Source of the DNA: Reticulitermes lucifugus
Taxonomy: Eukaryota; Arthropoda; Insecta; Blattodea; Rhinotermitidae
NCBI GenBank assembly: GCA_026260175.1
Contig: JAKCWW010000683.1
Span: 2,748 to 66,747 of the forward strand
Reading direction: 5' to 3'
Length of the DNA stretch: 64,000 nt
Below are positions 11,891 to 24,030 of the stretch, piece after piece. Under the pieces are notes generated by a model, which was not told the DNA's origin, did not search any database, and saw nothing but the letters and a program-made list of their open reading frames with translations. How positions within the stretch are numbered: position 1 is the stretch's first letter; the number at the start of each line of letters is the position of its first letter. The position numbers were made by a program, and so were the translations under genes.

Positions 11891-14749
11891 CAAGGGACAA
11901 ATTTTATTTTAACATAGAAAGGAGTTCCATAATAGGAAATAGAATACTTAACACAAGTTTAATAAACAATAGTAAAGTTTCAAAAAACACCCCACCGAAA
12001 TTAGAACTCCTAAAACAGTAAAATAGCGCAACTGAAACTAAACACATAAACAAGGCCCCCAGAGCTGCATAAAATCTCAGAATATATGCCCTACAAAAAC
12101 ATTTATGGAAAATAAAACGCAGAAACCTGGACAAAGTATTTCGAAGACGATGACCGTAAATGGAATTTAGGCTTAATAACCTATAATTAATTCTTCAAGA
12201 CAATCTAAAGAATGAAAATTAAGCGTGTAAACAATTACAGTTTTTACACCATGACTCCAACCTGTAGGTATACTGGCCGCTGCTGAACAAGCGGAAGTTG
12301 TAACGTAGCATTGAAGTCCTCCGCCTCTCTTCAAGATAAAATCTATGATCAAGAATGCCGATTATTAGGTGAAAGGTGATTTTATCAGGCAGGCAACATG
12401 CCATCCGAAATACTGACTGATTATTCAGACAAGACATGCAGCTTATTTGCACGTGTTTCAGCCTTGCAAACGTGCCACAAGATGGCCTCCGGGAGCTAAA
12501 GACGAACGCAGTTATCATGGTTCTGTAAGTTCCTGATCTCGTTATATGGAAATTGTAGAAGGGCAAGTTCCAGTTCGAGTCCTAGAATTGTCACCCTAAG
12601 ACGAACTGTTACGAAGGGCCGAATGGACAACTTTCGCCTTCATAATAGTCGTTTGGGCAGCTTGATTTCCGTGCCACCGAATTCGTCCAGCATTCGCTGC
12701 TTGACTGCTGCAAGTTCTGATACCACATTGTGTGGGAGTTTCACTCGGCCCAGTCCCCAACAAGATCGCTATGTGCGTAAGAGCTGCGCGATGAGTTCGC
12801 GATTCAGCCTGACAATAAGATTTCAATGTGTAGAATCGCTGATCGACTGACCACTCGGAAGGCAGAAAAATCGAAGTGTGACCAGGCAATAAGACTTTTA
12901 AATTCAGTTTGAAATTTGCGTAGAAGATGATCATCGCTGATACGAAATTGGAGGCAGTTCTAAAAAGCGAGGAATCTTAGGTTTGGAATGAGACGAGACA
13001 CTGGCAATTGCGATATTCTCAGACAAATCACACATATCCAAATGTTTCGAAATTGGACGTTTGTATATTAACGGTTTATATGGTTATCAAAAGAAATTAA
13101 CAATATAAAAAAAATAAGTGCTCATATTTACAAAAAATTACTTGCGACTATATTATGTAATCCATCATCGATTAATTAATTGGGTGAATTTAAGTCAGAA
13201 TACGATACAGTAAGCATTGTGTTACTAACTCATAACATCCATTGCAACAGTCACCGTAGGAGTACAAAAATAAATGAATACGTACGAATTAATTGAATGA
13301 ATGTGAACTGATTAGCACAAATGAATAAGTGCGTGTAAGGAAAAATACCGAAGAATAAACTGGAAGAGTGTAAAATTTCAGTTACCTTTAACAACCTTTT
13401 CATCAATGGATATTTTCAAGTGGCAGGAATATCGTTTAGAATTTGCAGATTCATTTCCAAAGGGTTTGTCAGTCATAATTTCTGATCCTGGGTGGCTGAA
13501 TGAAAAATATTAAACTTTCATGATCTGGCGACGTCACTTTCAGGCACACGGATTTACACGACCCTACCCCTTGGTGTTAGATGTCTTGGAACCCATAAGG
13601 GCTTGCAAGCTGTAAAATTATGTGAACAGAAAAAAACATTCTTAAATATGTCTTCCACGTCCTAGTACACACAGACTTCTGCCTCTGGACAGGTCCAACT
13701 TCAAGCCTCTGTAGTCATATTATGATAATAAATGCAATTCATTGATGCGGAAAGGAAACCGAGAAAGAATAGTTCCGCTGAGGACAGCAGACGTAAAAAA
13801 AAGAAATTCCATCTTCGTCTTCTTCAGGCTTAAAGGAAGTGCACTATCAGTACAAGAATGAAGATCTTTATACATTCAGTAGATTCTACTACGTTAAAAA
13901 CTGCGACACTCAGAAAAATTGCGTGATTGGGTACAGTGCGAAGGCAGAGTGTAGGTGCGCCGGAAAAGAATATATGTCTCTGTGGAAGAAGTGGTAACAA
14001 GAAGTGCAGCAGAGTAAGAATAAGCGCGGTATTTTAAGTCTCCAAGCTTTCTTTCGATGCGTAACTTTTACGTGGATTAAAGTGAATCGGTTCATGCAGT
14101 GCTGTCTTTCAATAGGTACTCCCCGAACGTGTTTAAAGTTAGATTAATTCTAATTACATGAATGTGAAGCTGAAAGACCGAAATGAAGAACTGTGCATAA
14201 TATTTGCAATAAATATTGAACGGTAATATATGCTGTAAAATTTAAGATTTTTTTGACCGATTCAGCCTAGCTTAACTTAGCAAATCCTGTGCTCAAAGGA
14301 TTAAATTTATTTTGAGATCGGCACTTACAAATAAGTGCACAATATCGATTACAGTTTAGTAAAAGTTAATGTAAACAATAAACTTGTTTTATGTCTAACA
14401 TGAGAATACAGTGGGAGTGGAAGTAACGTTTCAATTATTGCAGTCCTTTTCACTAGAAGGATATGAGTGGCTACCCGCATGCTCCCGCCAGTAGAAGCCC
14501 AAATCTCATTGATTAAGACGATGAAATGGTCACAAAGCTGGTATGGGCATGTTGGCTTTAAAAATCGGTTCCCAGTGAGGAACCTCTTCCACCCCGTATC
14601 CATTCATTTTTTGGAGTTTACTTGAACAATAAATACAGATCTTACATACAGGTATATAAAATCCTCCTTCCAATAATAATTCAATCAATTTGACTGCAGT
14701 TGAAGAGACAGATACTTATGCAAGTGTGTCACGAAGTAATTTATTTCTA
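11891..14749. other. unassigned AT-rich DNA
   Basis: Several frames of 60-115 codons occur on both strands (for example 12219-12566 and 12596-12934 on the minus strand). None has a domain, a convincing signal peptide or consistent splice signals. No RNA gene or transposon protein is recognised. Confidence 0.35.
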
Positions 14750-14960
14750 GTTTATTTATTTACCTCAGCCTATACAGCGTCGAATAAGTGGAGAGTGGTG
14801 ATTATGAACGGGAAAGAACGTGAAAGGAAACATTTGTAACGTAATTTGAAGTACCACCATGGCATTTGCCTGGAGGTCTGAAAAAACCAAGAAAAGACTT
14901 AGGACAGTCGTCGTCTAGGCCGAGATTCGGACAGCTGGGAATTTCCCAAATTTAAGTCAG
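14750..14960 (+). repeat. interspersed repeat, TTATTTA-led family
   Basis: Shares a TTTATTTATTT start, a CAGCGTCGAA block and a CTTGGAGG/CCTGGAGG...GAAA region with 21530-21720. The block from CATTTGCCTGGAGG to CCGAGATTCGGACAG resembles a repeat common in hemimetabolous insects, whose 3' end looks like an inverted tRNA-type sequence. The assignment as SINE-derived is tentative. Confidence 0.45.
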
Positions 14961-15074
14961 AGATCATAGATAAAATATAAGTAGTCCTAAATACTGGAGA
15001 CAGGTCTTGCTGTACATTTTAACTACAGTACAGCTTAGCCTAGAGACGACATGCAGAGCATTATTAATTAATTC

Positions 15075-15300
15075 TTCAGGGGCATTCGCCTATTAGCTTT
15101 GTCATGTTTGTCCGACCATCTCTCTTTCTGTTTGTCTGTCCGCTCGGCTCCCAATGGATGGATTTTGATAAAATTTGATACTGGAGGCTTTCATTAAAAT
15201 CTGACGAGAAATCTCAAATTTGATTACAATCGGACAAATATTTCGAAAACTTTGCATGAAGAACCAAGCACGGTTTATTGTTGCCGGTGACATTAAATCA
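15075..15300 (+). repeat. R3 repeat, 5' part
   Basis: Has GCATTCGCCTATTAGC, a TGTCTGTCCG-type block and TGGATGGATTTTGATAAAAT, matching the start of the two longer R3 copies at 31510 and 60150. Only the first 200 bp or so are present. It is non-coding. Confidence 0.6.
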
Positions 15301-17344
15301 ACATAAAAGCGCTCTCTTCGAGTGAAATGTTATCAGGCTGTTAGGTTAGCCGAGGAGGTATAAACATTAAGCGAACCCGCCACAATGTTAAGTTACCGTA
15401 AACTGCCCATCTTGTTTTACTATTAGACATAATAGACCCGCCGCCATCACTGCCGTTTTCTTCTTCTTATCCCTTTATGATGCTACAACCCATTGCAGGC
15501 CTTCACCGCATAAGCAATAGCCTATTCCTCATTGGCTCCTACTTAGCACTTTGCCTTCTCTTCAGGCATTTTAAAAAAGTCATAAGTTTCATCCACGGCA
15601 TTAAAATTTTCAATAAGTTTCAGCTCTTTTAACTTAACAGCACAGGTTCACTTGACGAAAGATACCAAATTCATTCAACATCCGTATTTTTGTTTTCAAA
15701 TGAATTCCACTATCTGTCGTCTAAAAGGCAGAAAGATACGAACAAGACTTAACATTTCCTGTGCTTCTTAAGCTTCCCCGTACTGATGGATAAGTAAGGA
15801 TTTGAAAGGTTGAAGCTGCAAGATATGTTAGGAAAATATACACGCATTCGTTTGGAGATATGAGCAGACAGTTGACATCAGTTTCCTCGACAGCAAATCT
15901 TGAGCGTTACTGCTACACCAAATTGCTCATTAGTGTTCATATAGAAAAGCGTTGGACGACGGTCGATCCAGCTTCGCCAGGAATGTTTAGCCGGCTTAGA
16001 ATGTTTCTTCAGCGTATACACGTTCTTGCACGGGATACAGCAAAATTTGGTTCGTTAATTTATAATGGCGTATACACTACAGCCTGTAGGATATTATCTA
16101 ACGATATATAATTAGATGCTTGTGAATAATGAATATTCAACGGTATGAGAAAAATCCGTCATAATCTACCTTAATCCACCCTCCCTGTCTACAGGTACCC
16201 TTAACTCATCATGTCTACGAAGTGGAATTTGAACTCGAAACCTGCGGAAGGCGAATTATCGCCAATCATAGTCTACACAGCGGCGTTCATGAACTTTACA
16301 GTAAGTATGCTAAGGAGCCATACCACTTTAATATGCATAAATTCACACGCGTATAAATTGTCTAATTCTCTTTAAATCGGACATCAAAGTGGGGCACCTT
16401 TACTTTCACTGATTTTGATACAGAAGAAAGGGCTGTGAAATTAATCACATATAAATCTGAGGTAAACGCAAGGTTTCTGAGTAAACGCCACTGACCACCA
16501 TCAAAAATTATCCAAACGCAGCAGTAAAATTCAGCGTGGAAGCTCAAATCATAAACATGAAAAGGTGCTGACTACTTTGCCATTTGTTTAGAGGAACAGG
16601 ATCTGCGTGCCTCACTCTTTCCATTCAGTACAAATTCTCTCCTTACATAAAGGATCATGTATAAGAACATAAAATACGTTTACTTTTTTCCGTCATGTGA
16701 CTACACGAGTCCATTAAATAAACACTGGTTTGCGGAAAATTTCATTTCAAATTAGATGCCTAGGTTTTGTACTTTAATCACACAAACGATATAAAAACAC
16801 TAACTTAATGGCTGGGATCTGATAAAAATGTAAGGTCTGAAAGAAAGTGAGGAAGAACTAAACAAAGAGAGAAAGAAGGAAAGAAAGAAAGAAACAAGAA
16901 TCGTTCATATATAACATAGGCAATGTGTGAGTTTAGCAAAGTCACCATGACTGTCACTACAAAATATAACATATAGCCTACATATATAACATATACGTGA
17001 GTTTAGAAAATGTCGCCATAATCGTCACTGTCATTTTTGGAATCGGTTCTTGGTCGGGAGAATTTAGTGTTATGTCTGTCCAGGCAAAGACCAAGCATGC
17101 CTTAGAACGTGCAGCCAAGTGGGTAGCACCCCTAACTCGTATTTAAGACGTAACAACTTCAAATTTCAGTCCGAAAATGTAACCCTAACATGGATAGTGC
17201 CTAAAATTAATACACGACTGTTTTTTTTGCCCATTTCTTCCAACTTTTCGTTTCTAATCATCCTCCCATTCGACGCCATGTGTTGTCTGCGGTGCCGACA
17301 GCGTCGTTAAATAGAAGTAAAAGTAAAGTTGTTTGCGCTTAACA
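15301..17344. other. unassigned DNA with one GAAA microsatellite
   Basis: (GAAA)n lies at 16864-16898. About 16205-16280 has a faint tRNA-like look on the minus strand (TTCGAGTTCAAATTCC as B box) and may be an old SINE head. No gene is recognised. Confidence 0.35.
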
Positions 17345-17515
17345 AACAATCTCGCCATGAAGATGCATGGGAAAGTGGAAATATAGCACCACGCATTTTT
17401 AACTCCGGCCCTACAAGAAGAAGAACTGTAAGCTTCACGCCTCGGCCGCTTACCTCCTGGGAAAGACCCCCTTGTACCCTTCGGCCAGAGGCGGTCAGAA
17501 ATCGGTGGAGACAAA
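17345..17515 (-). repeat. SINE-A copy, inverted
   Basis: Plus-strand text ATGGGAAAGTGGAAATATAG, TAAGCTTCACGCCTCGGCCG and CCTCCTGGGAAAGACCCCCT is the inverse of the SINE-A tail, body and middle. The head is missing. It directly abuts the next copy at 17521 in the same orientation. Confidence 0.75.
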
Positions 17516-17520
17516 CCATA

Positions 17521-17772
17521 AATAAAGGTAAAAGGTAAAGTTCTCCCTTGAACGGGCCATGAAGGCCCATAGGGGGAGTAGAGGTATAGCTCTACTTTTT
17601 CTTTAACCCCGGCACTAGATGAGGGTGGGTGGTCAACTCCACGCCCCGGCCGCTTTACCCNNNNNNNNNNNNNNNNNNNNNNNNNNNNNNNNNNNNNNNN
17701 NNNNNNNNNNTTCGATCCCCGGACCGTCCAGCCCGTAGCGAGTCGCTATACCGACTGTGCTATCCCGGCCCA
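17521..17772 (-). repeat. SINE-A copy containing assembly gap
   Basis: The tail and body at 17521-17660 are well preserved (GTAGAGGTATAGCTCTACTT, GTCAACTCCACGCCCCGGCC). The tRNA-like head resumes after the gap at 17711-17772 (TTCGATCCCCGG, CGCTATACCGACTGTGC). The gap falls exactly inside the repeat, so the joined halves could come from two different copies. Confidence 0.85.
17661..17710. other. 50-bp run of N (assembly gap)
   Basis: Fifty Ns, probably a scaffold gap of arbitrary length placed inside a SINE-A copy. Confidence 0.98.
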
Positions 17773-17954
17773 CCAACCATAAATACATGTATAAATAAAT
17801 AAATTTCCGCTTCTGTCAGGAACATTTAACTTACATGTCAGCACACAACAGTAGCGGAACAATGACTGGGAGGGGAAAACTGAAGCATTCCAACAGAAAC
17901 GTTTTGCAGAGCCATGTCTTTCGACATATGTCTCGGGCCGGACTGAGTCTGATA

Positions 17955-18072
17955 TATCGTATTGTACAGGAGGCTGGGTGGGCCCCGGGGCCGGTCTGGA
18001 CGGGTGCGGAATTCAATCCCCGAGCCGTCAGCCCACAGCGAGTCGCTATACCGACTAGGCTATCCCGGCTAA
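17955..18072 (-). repeat. SINE-A head and middle only
   Basis: Contains GTACAGGAGGCTGGGTGGGC, CCGGTCTGGACGGGTGCGG and the head block GCGAGTCGCTATACCGACTA in inverse sense. The 3' body and tail are missing, which is the opposite of normal 5' truncation and suggests a deletion or a recombined copy. Confidence 0.8.
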
Positions 18073-18122
18073 CTACATAGACGTTAAATCTTCTAAATTA
18101 TGAAGATATGTCTTTCAGGATT

Positions 18123-18290
18123 ATACCATGCAGTCTAGTACGTATATATCGGCGTTTGACAGAAATATGCTGTCTTCATCATCAGGGTAGATAATGGAGG
18201 AAGCACGTCCTCCTCGAACATAGGTATATATCTACAAGAATACACGGCGTCACATCCCACAAGCGACTCATCTTCATGGTCATGCCTTTG
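18123..18290. repeat. PAL repeat, palindromic copy
   Basis: The left arm has ACCATGCAGTCTAGTACG and the right arm has ATCTACAAGAATACACGGCG followed by CACATCCCACAAGCG and CTCATCTTCATGGTCATG. The centre is TAATGGAGGAAGCACG. The two arms are imperfect inverted repeats. Confidence 0.6.
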
Positions 18291-19009
18291 AAAACTCAAA
18301 TCTGACGCCTAAATATAACATTCTGTGTACCAGGCTATTGTAATTGATACATTCATTAGGGTAGGACTGAAACTGACACATAATTTCCGTTTGTTTTACT
18401 ACTATATGACCAAAAATCAAAAGGGGATCGACTCCAGTAACAAAGAAAGATATTTTATTCTGCATTTGGCAACACCGTTCAAGTCTGAAAATCCAATTAC
18501 ATATAAAGACCTGCATTTTAGATTGTCTGTATATAAAATAAACTGGTACTCGACTTGGCAACATGGGATTATACGCCTGGAGGCGAGAGTTAAAGCATGG
18601 ACGGGGTTGTCGGATAGTTCAGTTTGCTCAAAACATAACCTGCCGCATTAAATATAAAAAACTGGTCTAACAAGTCTTCCCATGATGGTAGATGTTCCAT
18701 CAGGCCGTACGAGTCGCTCTCACAGAACACGCCCTTACCGGCAATGCATCGTTAAGACGTCTTCAATTACCACTCCTGATTCCTTTGTAGATTTAACCAT
18801 TCCTATACTAAGCACGAAATATAACTTATGGTCCAGATTCACTGATCCTTTTGGTCAGAAGTAAGAGTTAAGAAAGGATGAGTGAAAAATGCTGTCCGGC
18901 CATCAGTCAACTGTTAATTCTAACTACTCCTGACTTTCGACAATAACATTTATATGCTACTGTGGAAGTATATATTAATTAGCAGGTTATTCTAAAACAT
19001 CCACACTTA
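18291..19009. other. no recognised feature
   Basis: Frames at 18280-18564 (minus) and 18325-18651 (plus) lack recognisable domains. Confidence 0.4.
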
Positions 19010-19330
19010 GGATAGAATAGAATATACCCACCGGCGGGCATCATATTGATCCGTGCACTTCGACCGTCATCAATATTTTGGGCAGCCCTTACGTTCACGC
19101 ATTCAGCAGCCCCGCACCTTGAACAAAGTGCAGTATCCTGCTGACAGGGATGTCCTCAAAGTCACCTGGTTTCATAAAATGACAACCCAGGTGCCTAAAT
19201 CTTGATGTGGTCAAAGCCTCAGAGTCACAGAGAACATGTGAGGCCGTTTCAATTGCTTGTTTGCATCTACCGCACCCGGGATTGTCTACTAGCCCCAGTT
19301 TGAACGTCGACCCTTGTACCCGGAATACGT
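19010..19330 (-). mobile_element. LINE 3' end, zinc-knuckle C-terminus
   Basis: A coherent minus-strand frame of about 70 codons runs from about 19310 to 19090: FKLGLVDNPGCGRCKQAIET, ASHVLCDSEALTTSRFRHLG, then HFMKPGDFEDIPVSRILHFV and QGAGLLNA-stop. C-x2-C-x8-H-x3-C is the C-terminal zinc knuckle seen after the RT/RNase H part of Jockey-like insect LINEs. About 60 bp of 3' UTR follows and ends in a (TATTC)n-like tail near 19010-19025. The copy is 5' truncated at a PAL fragment (19305-19350), and the surviving frame has no internal stop, so it may be fairly young. Confidence 0.7.
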
Positions 19331-20343
19331 GGCGTCACACTCCAGAAGACAATAATCCTACTAGTACATGCTTAGGACAATTTAATTGTGCAGATGTAAA
19401 TAAGTCTTCTACTAAAGCAGTATATGCCTCATTTAACACAGAAGCTAAGGAGATTATTAAATTCCGTCCTTCCAGGTAATTCAGTCAGTTCAGTCTGTGT
19501 GGTCTATGTAAAAAGTCTACTCTTTGCTCACGCACACACTAATGGCTTACTTAAATTCAGGCAAAGTTAATTCGCATTTTTAAACTAAAATTCTTTATAT
19601 GTATGCGCTTTTCAGACTACCACAAACATGTTCCGAAAAGACAGTAGATAAATTTCACGCAATCTGCACACTTCCGTGTTATCTGAAAATAAAACAAACA
19701 CCAATATAAATCAGTAAGCCACCATAAGCGTTCATGCAAATTAGGCAATATATTCCGAAGTACCACTGAGCAGGCTCCAATTTTGAATGTTATAAAACAA
19801 TAAATAAAATACCAGCATCACGCAGAAATTCCGAATGGGTCTGAGGACTAATTTTACAAACCAGCAGACTTCACTCTAATAGTTAACGTTTCATGCCTTC
19901 AAAACGTAATAGTTGCTCAGGTGGTCATGCAGTTCTCGCTATCGTGAAACCCAAAATTACAATACTGTGCTCAAAAAAAGCCTGGCATTGGAAATTATAC
20001 TGGACCAGCTCTGTCCATTCCTAGCGCAAAATATTTCCATTAGATTCATTTTAATAGTACTCTAGCATGTACATCTGTGTCACTGAAGTTTTCTCTTCAC
20101 GTTCTGTGATTAAAATCCTGTAGTAGTTTCTCTTCAGGTATACGAGGTATTATTTGCACAATACTGTGTTATATTTTGTTAAGTAAGTAGGCTACCTCCG
20201 AGATACTCTATACCAGGACACACTACACTTACATAACTACGAGACAAAGATGTGTCTACATTTAACTGTTTAAATTTGTTTACATTTTTGTACTGCATGC
20301 AAAGGTTGCTAATTTTTTCTTTTGTGAGGTGTTACTGTGATTT
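19331..20343. other. no recognised feature
   Basis: A short PAL trace (GAATACGTGGCGTCACACTC) overlaps 19315-19350. The remainder is AT-rich and unassigned. Confidence 0.4.
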
Positions 20344-20390
20344 GATTCCCTCATGATGATTCCTTGGGGATCGAAACATGTAGGAATATT
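20344..20390 (+). ncRNA. hammerhead-like motif, altered core
   Basis: Order on the plus strand: GATTCC (stem I), ATGATGA-type core, hairpin GATTCCTTGGGGATC (6-bp stem II), GAAA, CATGTA and GGAATATT, which pairs back to stem I over 5 bp. C3 of the CUGAUGA core is replaced and extra bases precede it, so activity is doubtful. The ACATGT palindrome is the short stem III typical of Penelope-type hammerheads. Confidence 0.45.
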
Positions 20391-20584
20391 CAATGTAATA
20401 TTGTAATATAAATATCTAAGGAACAGTACTGTGCATTTTCTTGGTCTAGTGTTGTGAATCGGCTAATCTTATTTTATGTTTCATGCTAATTAATTTTATA
20501 CCAAGAAAATTACAAAGAAACAAAAGATCCAAGGTGCCACTAAGTTCAGACTTCAACAGAAATACTAGATGGCAATAAAATTTA

Positions 20585-20870
20585 GGCGCCGATCCGGTGG
20601 CCGCGCGGTATAAGGCGTAGGTCTGCGGTCACTCGCTTGCTGGGATTGCGGGTTTGAATCCCGCCGGCGGCATGGGTAATTGTATCTTGTGTATGTTGTG
20701 TATTTTACAAGTAGAGGGCTCTGCGACGGGCCGATGCCTCGTCCAGAGGAGTCCTACTGAGTGTGTATGTGTCATTGAGTGTGATCAAGTGAAACAAAAA
20801 CCCTCAACATTTACAATGAGTAGGTAGAAGAGGTCAGACTAAAATCTAAATAAAATCTATCCCGGCATCG
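20585..20870 (+). repeat. SINE-B copy, full length
   Basis: tRNA-derived head GATCCGGTGGCCGCGCGGTA (A-box region) and GCGGGTTTGAATCCCGCCGG (B box), then GGCTCTGCGACGGGCCGATG, TCGTCCAGAGGAGTCCTACT and a GTGTGATC block. Other copies are at 165, 23315, 24033, 39757 and 40548. The B-box head is so close to a tRNA that a tRNA finder could call it, but the acceptor stem does not close. Confidence 0.85.
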
Positions 20871-21529
20871 CCATTGCTTAATGAAGCAGGATTAGAAACA
20901 AGACTAGTGTAAATTGCAGCACTCTTTCATTATTCACAGAGTATTTATTAGAAACAAGCGCTAGAATATGAACGGCTTAAACAAATTTGTCGACGAAGAT
21001 CAATACAGTAGGCCTACACGTATATTTAACACACATTTCTTTAATGATATAAAGCGAATCGCGCTATACAAACTCTGCACATTTAAAAATTGTTTCTTAT
21101 ATGTTGCCTCATCAAAAATTCATCATACTGAGAAGCGGTTAACGTTAAAGTTAAAAAACTTTATAAAGCCCGGTATATATTTCATATCGTTACTATTATT
21201 CTGAAAGAGGAACCGATTTAGAGAACTTTATAAAACTTGTTTTTGAATTCATATAAAGTAGAGTTAGGCCTACAACTCTTCCACTGCATGAAAATCACAA
21301 TCGCCCAGCAATATGCATTGTTCTCCTCGGTTTCTCCAAGCCAATATAGAAACAGGACTTCAAAGTAGGCCAAAATCGCATTTTTATAAATTCTGTAATC
21401 CAAGGTGTTAGCCAAAGAATAAATTTGAAACGTGTGGTAAAGGGAATAAGTCCCAATAATCCTACCGGAAATCTAATTCTGGCTTTCCTACAAGTAAACT
21501 GTAACTTACCGAACCATCACATCCCGTTT
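20871..21529. other. no recognised feature
   Basis: Unassigned AT-rich sequence. It contains two TAGGCCTA palindromes, at 21009-21016 and 21265-21272. Confidence 0.4.
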
Positions 21530-21720
21530 TTGTTTATTTATTTGTAGTTTATTTAACGATTCTGTCAGCAACTCAGACTACAGAGCGTCGAACTATTAGA
21601 TGATATTAAATAATGCATGGGAAAGGATGTGTAGGGAAAAGTCATGATCTAATTTACGGCACTATCCGTGAATTTTCTTGGAGGCACTGAGGAAGGCAGA
21701 ACGGTCGGCGTCTCGGCAGA
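21530..21720 (+). repeat. interspersed repeat, TTATTTA-led family
   Basis: Second copy of the family at 14750: TTTATTTATTTGTAGTTTAT, CAGAGCGTCGAACTATTAGA and TTTTCTTGGAGGCACTGAGG. Diverged. Confidence 0.45.
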
Positions 21721-23314
21721 TATTCCAGCAGTGCATCTACCGAATACAGTTCAGAGGCGTTACTGCTGGAGCAAACTTGCTCAGTATCACTGCTCACACA
21801 CCGCAAATAACTGAAATAGTGTCGTTAAATTTATTACTTTACCAATCATCGCCCTTATCTTCTTAGCGATCTCAATCGACATTGCAATAGTAAGTCAGAA
21901 ATTCGTTGATCAAAAGAAAGAATGAAATAAAGAGCTGTGATTCACCATGCTGATCACAGGTTAGAGGTCAGGTCCCTCTAACAGTCACAAAAAAAAGCAG
22001 GTCCTCTCTGCATCTTTTCTGGTTTTTAAGGTCTATTGTATCACATCGGTGACGGATAGAGACGCGAATACTAAGAAGCCATCTAGCTATGGGAGATACA
22101 TGTGTTCAGTAACACGTAGATCCATTGCGAATGTTTTCTCGGAACATAAAGACATCATTCACATGGTCACACGGTATGAGCTACAACACATAAGGAAGCA
22201 GGACCCGTGTGATATATGGAGGCTCAAGATAAATAAAATACTGGAAGAGATGAACTTCGGAGAAAATAAGTGGGGGAGAAAAATTAAGTAAGGTAAAGAA
22301 TCTTCCTTTTAACCGAGAATATGAATGAAAGAAATTATGAATGGAATTCAGTGTCGAAAAGATAATGTGCGAAATGTGGCAGACGTCATCACGCACGAAG
22401 AACGGCATAATATGGTGAATAAAGGGGTGTAGCTTTGTGAGGATTGCTGACAGACTGTATTGACTGGATACAGAAGTAATAGCTTAAATCCAAACAAGAA
22501 GAAGTCAGTTGATTACTTAACTTTCTTCACGCATTATACCGTATTTCGGCCTACTTCATCTCTATTTATGCTACTTTGAAACCAACTAAAATATGGCGGT
22601 AGAACAACCTAAGTATTAACACTGCTAACACCAAATCCGGAAAATCACCGCTACAGCAACCTGCTGAATGGCAAAACTTTGATAAATAAGTAAAATGCAA
22701 TAAGGCTATATCATTTTGTTACAAATATAATCCTAAATTAAATTTCACATTGAAGTTGATAGACCACGTATTCAAGAACTTTCAGTCAAGCACAAAATAA
22801 GTATTAGAACAAATGCGCAGAAGGCATTTGGCAGAAGATGGCACGAAAGAAGAGCAAAAGTACTTACTGTCTCTCGTATACCAAATTAATGTCGGACTGT
22901 AGTGACGAATAATACAAGAGTACTTGTTAGAAGAATTCTGACGTGCACGAGTTGTTTCCATAAATGGCTGCGAAGAGACACACAGCCAACAAACGGCCTC
23001 CTGTTTTATGTGTTCTAGAATATTAAGATGTAGTGCCTTCGCATGTTGACCAAACAACTCTAACACAGACATATGCAAAGTGTGTAGGGTTTCACTGTCG
23101 TGTCTAATTTTGTCTACAGGTTCACAACTTCGTGCACAGACAATAAAGCACACGCCAACAAATAGCATGGCCATTCTCTCATCCATAGCTGAATAATAAA
23201 AGTGCAGATCGAAAGCAAAACATTCACTTTAGAAGGCTGCCACGCATTAATAAGCTCCTTTTCTAGTTTTATTTCTTTCTTTCTTAGTTCGAAATGTTTC
23301 TACCTACTCATTGT
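21721..23314. other. unassigned; one ORF of interest
   Basis: The minus-strand frame 22782-23186 begins with a signal-peptide-like segment and contains a strong GTAAGT donor (see findings). I do not call it a gene. No other feature is recognised. Confidence 0.35.
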
Positions 23315-23532
23315 AGGTGTAGAGGGGGTTTTGCACCTGATCACACTCAATGACACACACTCGATAGGACTTCTCCGGACGAGGGATCGGCTCGTCGCAG
23401 AGACCTCTACCTGACAACAGACAAAACTCACAAGAGACAGACGTCCATGCTACCGGCGGGATTCGAACTCGCTATCCCAGCAAGCCAGCGGCCGCAGACC
23501 CACGCCTGCGACCGCGCGGCCGCCGGGATGAG
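23315..23532 (-). repeat. SINE-B copy, inverted
   Basis: Plus-strand text CGGGATTCGAACTCGCTATC and GCGACCGCGCGGCCGCCGGG is the inverse of the tRNA-like head. CTCGTCGCAGAGACCTC and GTAGAGGGGGTTTTG are the inverse of the body and 3' end. The head is well preserved. Confidence 0.85.
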
Positions 23533-24030
23533 TTAATAAGCTCCTTACCTCAACTAATTTCCCCACAGTTCACTCTTAAAGATTCATGCTATCAGAACTG
23601 AGAATTTGTTTCTACAGACTGCAGTGTTCTTGTGCCTAACAACCACGCCGTAGAGATGTACACGGGGAGCGAAGTTAAAACGCTGGAGGCCTGGAACTAT
23701 GTGCTAAAAACATGAATGTGTGTCGGTTATTCGCGGAGGAGGGAACCCAGATATCCACTAGATACAAGAGAAGGCACAGAGTATATCAGGGCGTGCTTGC
23801 TGCCGAACACTCATAACGTTTACTTTCCTACTGCATGGATTTTTATTTTTACATATATATTATTATTATTGCTGTATTTTTTGTAAAGAACTTAAGACAT
23901 CAGTACATTTTTTGTAGGCTAAATTTGCCGGACACAAATCTCAAAGTTTCGTATTGTCGCTACTTTTAGTAACTATTAGTTTACAAGCAATACAGCCCAC
24001 AGTACCAAATTTCACATTGCTAGCTAAAAT
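23533..24030. other. no recognised feature
   Basis: AT-rich sequence between two SINE-B copies of opposite orientation. Confidence 0.4.

Noticed and set aside
12219-12934. 115- and 112-codon minus-strand frames
   Set aside because: No recognisable domain and composition like the surrounding non-coding DNA.
15460-15560. possible further interspersed repeat (CCTTTATGATGCTACAACCC)
   Set aside because: Only a vague memory of similar sequence in insects. No second copy in the window.
16205-16280. tRNA-like sequence on minus strand
   Set aside because: Only the B-box region is convincing. No body matches SINE-A to D.
20585-20660. possible tRNA gene
   Set aside because: A and B boxes are present, but the ends do not form an acceptor stem, and the same head recurs with an attached body in other SINE-B copies.
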